Source of the DNA: Rugalucina vietnamica | Lineage: Eukaryota > Mollusca > Bivalvia > Lucinida > Lucinidae | Direction of reading: 5' to 3' | NCBI GenBank assembly: GCA_964017185.1 | Contig: OZ024871.1 | Coordinates: forward strand, 6,316,214 to 6,380,213 | Length of the DNA: 64,000 nt | Shown here: positions 21,189 through 30,500 of the stretch, one piece after another | Position numbering within the stretch: position 1 is the stretch's first letter | Layout of the letters: each line of letters starts with the position of its first letter | The notes under the pieces: model-generated | Seen by the model: only the letters and a program-made list of their open reading frames with translations | What the model was told of the DNA's origin: nothing | Databases searched by the model: none | Translations under genes and position numbers: made by a program

Positions 21189-22490
21189 AAGGTACAAGTA
21201 TGCAACGATCAGGAAAATGCGCAATCAGAAAGAAATTCCCACCCCCAAAACCGAGGTGGGAAAAAAACTTAATTTGCAATTAGGTACCTACGAGGGAAAA
21301 TCCAAAATAACGTAAACTTTTGCTGTAGCTTTAACATACATGTACGTAGATTTATTTAAGAAAAATGCATATTGCGTTCAATCAAAATATCTGCCATTAG
21401 ATAAAAACATATCTAGACAAAGTTTGAACTGAAAATAATAATAAGTGAATAAATTGGACAAAGTTATCCAATTACATGTAACTCTTTCTCAGAAGCTCAT
21501 TCAGTTTTCCGATTTTAAAACAAACCTTGTCAAAACAATTTTTCAGACAGTTGGCGGATAATTCATTTTCAGTGGTTCTAATATTAAGTTTTCAACATAT
21601 CAACATGTTGATTTCAACATAATATGAAATCCATCTTTTCCGATAATCGGAATTGCCGCGATTTTTAAAAACGCCAACACAAACACCGAAAATAACTAAA
21701 TGTAGAGAAAATAAGAACAGTCAATGAATAAATCAGCTATGTAAAAATATTGCCCTTGTGATTCGGACGCTAAAATAGCATAACAAAGATGGTAAAAGAA
21801 ACAAAAATAACGCGCATCACTGGTGACGTAAAGGCGTAATGCGCTGACCGTATGCACACGGTTACGGATGAGGCGATTTTGAAGCAATTTAAAGTTAGAA
21901 TTGTTTCGAGTTTTGGACATTGACGGAAAATATGTGAAGTACAGAGCACAATAAGTAAAAGTTCTTTTATCTCTGGTACATGTTGAATAGATGGCCGCAA
22001 GCGCTGATAGGAAAATAATACAAACGCCAACGACGTTACGAAATCAAAGCTGACGTGCGCCGGGTAGACCACAGTGACCTTTTTGTTTTTACTGTTGATT
22101 TTTAACGAGTACTTATTTTTGCTTGATATTTTGCCGCAATATTCTAGACACATTCCGATTTATGTTCATGTTATTTTATAAGCATTTGATTGAGCTGTAT
22201 AGAAGCTACAGCAAAAGTCTACGTTATTTTGGATCATCCCCCGTATACATAGATTAACATATCGTAAGCCGAATGAATAACTATTTCCCAGTAGTCGGCC
22301 ATTCAGTTACCCGAACTTGAATAAAAAATATGAAAACGTACAGTCATAACGTTCAGACAGCACGAAAATTCGACTTCAAAAATAAAACAAATAGCAGAAA
22401 AAGTCGACTCCAAAACATATAACAAATGGAACCACAACAGAAGTATCGCATCTGAGCGATCAGTAATAAAAAATTACCGGGGTGGGGGGG
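21189..22490 (-). mobile_element. Family T tail split by a TIR element
   Basis: The first part (21189-21290) reads GGTACAAGTATGCAACGATC to CAATTAGGTACC. The second part (22244-22490) resumes at TATACATAGATTAACATATCG and continues through GCCGAATGAATAACTATTTCC to GAAGTATCGCATCTGAGCG. In intact copies GGTACTTATACTTAG is contiguous, so the inserted element can be excised on paper at a TA. Confidence 0.8.
21291..22243. mobile_element. TIR element in a T tail (mariner-like MITE)
   Basis: The left end CGAGGGAAAATCCAAAATAA and the right end, read inward, CGGGGGATGATCCAAAATAA, continue to a shared GTAGCTT for about 43 bases of terminal inverted repeat. Both sides carry TA, interpreted as the target duplication. 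The 953-bp element shares the CGAGGG terminus with element X at 14722 but no obvious interior. A 127-codon minus-strand frame inside (22153-21770) has no transposase motif that I recognise. Confidence 0.85.
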
Positions 22491-22973
22491 GGGAGGGCTT
22501 AAAGCATTTTCGTGTTCTCTGAACATTATGGCGACGCCCAATAAGAAAGCTGTCACTTGTGTTCGATATTTGTGTTGGACTGGTTTGTAGGCGTGCAAAT
22601 TTGTTTAACCTAAACTATCATGTTGGATTTGAATGACAAAGTAATTATACCCAACAAAAAGGAAACACATACACTTTCATATTAAGGTCTGTATACATTG
22701 TTAGAATATATGTATGTCATATAATTGTTATATCCTATGACATTGTACTGAAATTCACGTAAATCATAGATGAATGCCTTGTCGTTGTATGAGAAAGGAC
22801 AATTTTTACAAGAGGTTAGCGATTTTTTCATAAGTACTGCCCTCAAGAAAATTCGAGTTTTCACTTCCAGTTGTAAGTCCCAAACTGATGAGTGTGCATT
22901 ATTTAAGACATTTGTCTACTCATACATTTTTCCTGTCTTAAACATTTGGACAAGATGGGAGCGTTTACAATGG

Positions 22974-23182
22974 GCGGCCCCGTGGCCGAGTGGTTAAGAG
23001 CACTGATACTTAACAATTCGATAATTCACCGCTGTGTCACGGGCACATGTGAAACTAGCCATGTTCTGCTTGCGGATATTTCAGGTGATGCGTTTCTCGG
23101 GTTTGTCTCGTTTTTACTCAACCTACTTATTCGCCCGTCTCGTATGAGCTGAAATTATCTTGAAAGGGACGTAAAACTGAAT
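22974..23182 (+). mobile_element. tRNA-derived SINE, near full length
   Basis: GCGGCCCCGTGGCCGAGTGG followed by TTAAGAGC is a tRNA-Leu/Ser-like A-box head. CACCGCTGTGTCACGGG, CCGTCTCGTATGAGCTG and AAAGGGACGTAAAACTGAATC complete the family seen on the minus strand at 3883-4101. The B box is degraded. Confidence 0.75.
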
Positions 23183-23432
23183 CAAAAGTTATCTCAAAGT
23201 GATGGTGTGTTCTGAAAAATACGTGAAACAAAGTACACTGAGAGAGAAAAAACAAAACGTGAATTTCAACTGTAGATAAAGGCACATCGTGGATGGAAAT
23301 AAATAATGGAAGCAAAGTTGGAACAATGAATGTTTCATTTATTGTTGCGAAATTTACAGACAGCATACATGTGTCTTATTATGAAAATATATCTGTTGTT
23401 GGAATGTAGGTTGTCTAAATTAAATTAACATA

Positions 23433-23512
23433 TGAGCCTCTACATAAGAAAACCAACAAAATGCCTGGGCGAAAACAAAGGCGCAGATGAGCTTCGCGGT
23501 AAACTTTTTAAA
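23433..23512 (+). mobile_element. Family G MITE, left arm only
   Basis: ATGAGCCTCTACATAAGAAAACC to GGCGCAGATGAGCTTCGCGG is the left arm of family G. The right arm is missing. From 23513 to 24514 I see nothing coding; a small inverted pair AGGAAGTGAGATCATGAC/GTGATGTCACTTCCT lies at about 23908-23947. Confidence 0.65.
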
Positions 23513-24514
23513 GTATGTATGAGGTACTGTCCATGCAGTAACCCATTGGTAGCACTATACTTAGGTAAAATATTACAAGTCAGGAGGCATTGTTTTGACA
23601 ACGTTGGCTAGAAGTATTATTAATACAGTCTGAGTTTTGTCGAATTTAAGTGTCTCAGTATGGAAGTTTTATTGCAAGGTCCAGAATGTGTAACAGAATC
23701 AAGGTTGTGTCGTGCACACACCAGGGCAATCTGAAAAGATAAAGAGATATTTGCTAGCCAAACGATTTACATGTTGTCAAATAAAACTTAACCGCTCCAA
23801 ACGAGCGCATAACTTTTCTTAAACAAAATACATATAAGCCAGATATTTTGAATACTTGTTGTGCTATTATTTTGAATTCTTAACCAGAGTGTTAGGGGTG
23901 CTTCAACAGGAAGTGAGATCATGACAAAATTGTGATGTCACTTCCTATTGTCTGCTGTAGCTTTCATTCATGCAAAAGAACAGCAATGAGCAAACTGCAA
24001 TATCCAAGCATTCTCAAACCTTCATTCTCACTTCAAAGTGTATTAAGTGGAGAAAAGTTGTAATAATTCTCAGAAAATATAGAGCGTTTTGGAAATGTAA
24101 ATTTTTATCCCAAAACAAATATTGGACCATCAAATGAGGCATGTAAATGTTTTTATACTTTTAATAAAGGTAGTCATTCTGAATATATGGTTTAGTATAT
24201 AATAACAATTAATATGCATGCATGAGTGTATACATGTACATGTATATTTAAAGATTATAGCGTTTCGAAGCATACTTCGGCTAAACTTGATTTAGTTATC
24301 TGTGAAATGAAATAAATTCTACACAGATATTGAAGCGGGTACGTTTTGAAACACCCTGTAGGTATGGGGTAAGAGTAATAAATTTGATAAAAATATAAAT
24401 ATCTGTTGCATGTTGAAGATAGTTCGTGTTAAACAATGATTATTGTGTGCGTTTCATTTCAAAAAGAGTTCCAGGTTTCAGTTAAGGGCAGATTTCAATG
24501 TAAGCCCTATTTAC

Positions 24515-24528
24515 TTATCTTTCACATT
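24515..24528 (-). CDS. Lipocalin exon 7 (terminal codons)
   Basis: After an 88-base intron ending TTTGTATTTCAG, the codons Q-C-E-R-stop are read. This supplies the C-terminal cysteine that ApoD-type lipocalins have in a QxxC or QC context, which is the main reason to prefer splicing over read-through. A minus-strand ATTAAA lies near 24165, about 350 bases downstream. Confidence 0.65.
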
Positions 24529-27500
24529 CTGAAATACAAATTACAGCGCGGGTTAAATTTTACTGCATGATTTACATTGTTACTCGTAGTCGACACGCCG
24601 GTTACACAATACTTACGAGCACCTGTAGGATCAAACCGGATGAAATCATTGTCGAATGACAGATGATAGGCCTTCCACAAATCCTTTGATGCCTCGAACC
24701 ATTTAACACGGTCCGGAGGGTACTCATACGTCAGGAATACTAACGTCCATGGTCCGTCACAGAAAACTCGTCTGCCTTTCCTGAAGAAAGATATGCATTC
24801 TGTTGGGTTCATTTTGTTTCAATTTTAGTGTGGATATAAATATAATTGATATTCACATTTTTGTTTGTAAAGTTTATTCGCAAATTCAAGTAAATGGAAA
24901 AAATATGCGGGATACATTCGTTGTTTATTTTGTAGTTCATTACGAAAAAATGTCCGTGTAATGTATACCCCTTTAACCCCTCTTTTATATAGCAAAACTG
25001 AGGTATGCAGGTTATACCTATTTTTCATGTTTTTGCTCCAAAACATGGATTGTGGGTACTCGAGGTGTGGCAGTTCTAATGTGTACCCAAAATCTGTGTT
25101 TTGAGCAAAAATAACAAACTGATTTTTTTTAATTTTTACAGCTTAAAAAATCTTTGTATATTGCATGGGCGTGCTTTTGTAATGTGTCGCGACGGAACGG
25201 GATGTCTTGCCTCACCTGGTAATTTCCTTTGTCTTATCCAGACAAAAGAAGCCGAACACGTAGTTTTCAGGATTGTCCGTGAAGTAAGATCCAGTGATGC
25301 CTTCTCCGGTCACGGGGTAAGCTCCATCTACAATATTTGGGTACGAAATCATTGTTGTTTTCAGCATTGAAGTTTAAAAGCGTTAGATTATATAGTTCCG
25401 ATGTAAGTAGCGGACTGGAGCGGACTGGCGCAGTTGGTAGCGCATCGGACTTTGGGCCGAGAGGTCCCCGGTTCAAGCCAGGGGCGTCGTCTGGTGTGTC
25501 CTTGAGCAAGTCACATTTCCACAGCTCAAAATGTAAATATGTATTATATGTTCTTAGTATAAGTCGCAATAAAAAGCTCTACAGAGCTTATGTTGATTGT
25601 TGATATATGTATGCGACTTTAAATAAAGATTATTATTATTATTATTATTATTATAAGTATTTAGATCTTAAACAAATGTCGTTTCTATCACTAAAAGCAA
25701 ATGGTCTGACCAAAATGACACGTTATCTCTAAGATGGGTGTATTTTTGTTTGAAGATTTAATTTAAAAGTTTTTTTCGACAAAGCGTCCCATAAACGTAC
25801 CGAAAGTATAGACAGCTCTGCCCCCGCACTTGTTCTTTTCGACAGACCGAAATCGCCAAGTATCGTTCACGCAAACGCCCCCAAACCTGAAAGGCAAAAT
25901 TAAATGTTTCTGTAGTGAAGAGAGCGATACAAGTGTTTCTGATATATGAGCCGCTGCACAATAAAACCAACATACAGGGATATGTCAGTACCTCTCCTTT
26001 CTAAGTCTAAAATTTCCAGCCTCTAACCATCTTGTGTGCAGCCCGGGTTTTGTCGGACCTGGTAGGAACCCCCAATTGTTGGTTGTCTTATGCAAAGGCT
26101 CATATATGATACAGACTCTAAGTTACCTTATCAGATAATCAGACTGTTCATATTCTATACAGTATTTAAACTCTTCAGTGACTCGTAAGCCATCTCATTT
26201 GGCTGGGTGTCTTTGATGAACATATCCATTCAAACAATCATTTATATTTCATATTGTTTGTTTGCTTTTAAATTATATGTATGAAAATAAATTACTATTA
26301 CTATGATATATTGCATAAAGCATATTCTACTTGGGTGGTTATATGGCAACAAATTCCAAAAGATGGAGCCATAGCTGTCGACTGGGACTGTGAGCAAAAA
26401 TTGAACAAACAAATCAGAGTCGTCATTTGTTAAATATCTTGAAGTATGGCCACTGACTTATATCAGAGTTCTTGTGGTTGTGCCGTGTGGCGGCCCTAAA
26501 AAGTCTCCCCGTACATCCATTTAATGCTCTTATTTTTCCAATCCTCAGGGATTGCTTGCAATCAGTTATCCTATCTCCTTGATAATATTTATATTAGATT
26601 TGGGACCAAGTTATACAGACAAATTGTTGGAATTCCGATGGGTACAAATTGCGCACCTCTCGTAGCTGATTTATTTTTATACTGCTACGAAAGAGATTTC
26701 ATGGATTCTCTTAACCATGATAATCAAGCTGATGTTATCGAGGCTTTTAATTCCACATCTAGGTACCTCGATGACCTTTTGAACATTGACAACCCTTATT
26801 TTGAAGGTATGGTCAATCAAATTTATCCACCTGAACTTCAGTTGAACAAAGCCAATATCTCAGATACTGAAGCCCCCTTTTTAGATCTACATCTTTCTGT
26901 TGCAAATGGATTTGTTTCTTCTAAAATTTATGATAAGCGCGATGACTTTGATTTTGATATAGTAAATTTTCCTTTTTTGGATGGTGACGTTCCTCGTCGT
27001 GCTTCTTATGGTGTATACATTTCGCAACTTATTAGGTTTGCTAGAGTCTGCAATCATGTTACAGACTTCAACGCTCGAAATAAATGTTTAACGGCAAAAC
27101 TTCTCCAACAGGGCTATCGGTATCATAAACTTCGAAAAACATTTTCTAAATTTTATCGTAGACACTATGAATTGATTTCCAAATATAATGTTGGGTTAAA
27201 GACGCTTTTAAGTGAGGGCCTTTCGGAACCTGAATTTTATGGTGACTTGGTTTACAAATTTAAGAAACTTAAAGGAATTAATGATTTTTCTTTTCAGTTC
27301 AGAAAAATCATAACACGTTACAGACGTATAGGTTATAACTTAAATGTTATGCGACAGTCTGTATGCTTAGTTTTTAACCCAATCATGGTTGATAACTATG
27401 CTGCCTTCTTTAATTGCACGCCGGTGGGTCGGGCGTCAGACTCTATGATGGCCCCGACATAAAGCTATTCATTTTAGTTGGTTGGGGCCGGAGCTTCTTG

Positions 27501-30500
27501 TCTGTTGCTTGGCCCACCGGGGTCCAACTGGTGTTTTTCTTTTGCTCCGGAGTTAGTACGTTATTCGGCGCCCAGGGATCTCCATCGTCGGGCAGCTTAC
27601 TCAGTCTGTGAGTCCTGGTTTTTGATCCATCAGGATGTTTATCATGTTTTATTTGTTTGTTCTTGATGATTCATTGACTAGTTAGAGATTCACCACGAGG
27701 ACCGAATAACTGTTATGAACCACTGCAGAAGCTGAGGGTGAGGTTATGGCCATGTAAAACCGGTTTAAGCCCGCCAGTAACTTTGTGTTACTGATCGTTC
27801 CAAGTCGATACTTCTGTGGTGGTTCTTTTTGTTTTATGTCTTGGTGTTTAAATTTTTTTTTTGTGCTGTTGGCGCCTTATGTATGTTTTCATATTTTTAG
27901 TTAAGTTAAGGTAACTGAGTGGCCACCTATTGGGAAAATAGCTGCTCATTCGGCTTACGATATGTTTCATGGTATAAGTACCTGATTGTTAGTTTGGTTT
28001 TTTCCCACCTCGGTTTTTGGAGTGGAAATCTTTTTCTGATTGCGCCTTTTCCTGATCTTTGCCTACTTGTACCTTTTTCCAACCATGCAACAGCCTGTGA
28101 CCCCGTGGTGGACATACTCGTATATACATGTATACTGGTTTACTGGCTTACCGCGGCACTAGCGATTCAATGGCTCACTAAAAATACGCAAGATTATCTA
28201 TCTTTTGTTAACCTGTTCGTTTTTTATCATTACCTCCTACGTATTCCTAAAAAGAAAAAATAAAATTTTCATTTGTTTCTGTTTTGCAAATTCATTCTTA
28301 TTGCCGTCATATCATTCAAGGTCGGTCAATTTTTGTTTCCTATATTACCGCGGAGTTCATCTTAATGGAAAACTGATCATTTTGAGAAGTCCTTATGATG
28401 TCGGAAAGTTATTGATAAAAAGAGCAGATATTTGCAAACAACATTCAAGGTCAACAACATCTTTGAAATTATTTTAGAGATTTAGGCAACATAAACATTT
28501 TCATGTTTGGGCTTTTCATAAATTTTAGCTTTTTTTCACTAATAAACACCGAGCAATGCACAAAGGGCAACTGAATTCATTGCTATATTTTAACTAAAAG
28601 CAAATGAAAAAATGATAAACTGTTGTTGTTTACACAGAAAATAAGTGTTTGTCTAGGTTTCTGATAAGAAAAATAACGCAAAATCGCGGTCTAAATACAT
28701 GTATGCGCAATTATTGTTCTGTTCTATTCTATTCTTACTATAAGGTGAACTCATATATACTTTTGCGGGTTTCCCGTAAAACTTACGGACATTTCCGAAA
28801 CGTTTGCGGATACTTCCAAATAAGGCGATAAATTGACCTATGCTGCGTTCGGATTGTGACAGACCCTGCCGACATTCCCGGTATAAAAATAAAATACAAA
28901 CATCTATTTTAAGAATAATTAGAGGCAGTTTAGAGGTAGAAGGGGGTCCTGATTGTGGGTAAAATCTTTGTTTTCATATGGCTTTGACAAAAATATCATT
29001 TAAATTACCAGTTTTCTAGACATATCTACCAAAATGTGCCTCAAACTCGGGGTTTATATTTGCGTCGTAGGATCTCGAATGTAAAAAATGCTAGAGCCCG
29101 AACACGCTAGAAATCCCGAGATATGCAAATACGTCGGTAACGTAGCATCCGCGGTAACGTAGGGTCGGAGTATAGTTACATTTTTATTGCAATCGCCCTA
29201 GATGAAAGTGTCTTTCGGATGTTCTTCAATTTTCGATGAAAAAACATTCGGTTACGTGATCTAGAGGCCACGTCCATGGGCGGGGCGACATAAAAACCAG
29301 CCAGTGACGTTGTTTGTTTAGTCTTGTTGGCGTGACGTTGGTCGCGTATCGTCATGACGTTAAGCGCGAAAATATGACGTTTTGGCTGTTCCAAAATAAC
29401 ATTACACAATTCAGATTTGAAATAAATTAACCAGACAATTAGCGATGGTATGTGCAAATAGGAATCTGAAACTTGATAACATAAAATGTAAATATAAGTA
29501 TTGAAATTCAGATTTTAGCTTTCGCTGGATGATGAAAAAACATTAGTTGTTTTAATGTCTCCGAGAAGCCATTCGGGCTTTACAGACATTAAAACAGCCT
29601 AATGTTTTTCATCATCTAGTGAAAGCTGAAAATCTGAATTCTAATTCTTAATTGAACTTACTGATATTTGGATCGGTGTAAACTGAACGATGTCTTGTCC
29701 AGAGAATTCTGATATTTCAAATATTGAACATAGTTTTCTAAACAGAGAACCTTTTCAGATAATTTGTTCAATTAATTACCTTGCATCCCATCTCGAAATG
29801 AAATCTCCGTTAGGCTTTAGTTCGTAGAATAACCTTAGATCCCTTGCCGTAGAATCATTAAACTTTGGGTTTGATATCCGGTAGATTGTGTACATTTGTC
29901 TGTTGAATATCTGCAGTGAAAATAAAACTGAGATCCTTTAAAACGCAGTGAGCGTATTTATGAGAAAAAGGATGGGCCGTACCGCGTTTTCGGCTCCTTA
30001 AGCCTCTTCAGTGACACTTTGGAGCCAAAGTAAAATACTGTAATCATGCAACTTTAAACAGGATAGTCGATACAAAGACTATATGGGCCGCTGCATCAGA
30101 AAACAAACAATCTGCATGTGCGAAACCAAAGGTGCAGATCAGCTGTGCAGTTACTGCACAGCTGATCAGCGCCTTTGCTTTCGATGCTCGGATAGTACAA
30201 TTTCTTTTCTACTTAAAATCAAAATAACTTTCTAGCTTCAAGCCTGATTCTGTGACTGTACAGGCCGGTTTGTGTCAGACCTGGTCGGAAGCCCAATTGT
30301 TGTTTTTTTATGCAAAAGATAAAATAGCAGTGACACATTAGCGGATAAGTGAAACGCGCGCCGGGCGTGTTATAAAAAAAGCAAAATTCCACATCCGCCA
30401 GACGCACGTCGGAGACACGTTCAAAACGCGTTACGTGTACACGTACGTTGGGTTCGCTTGGTGTACGTCCGGTGCGCGTCGCTGTACGTCGCTAAAAATC

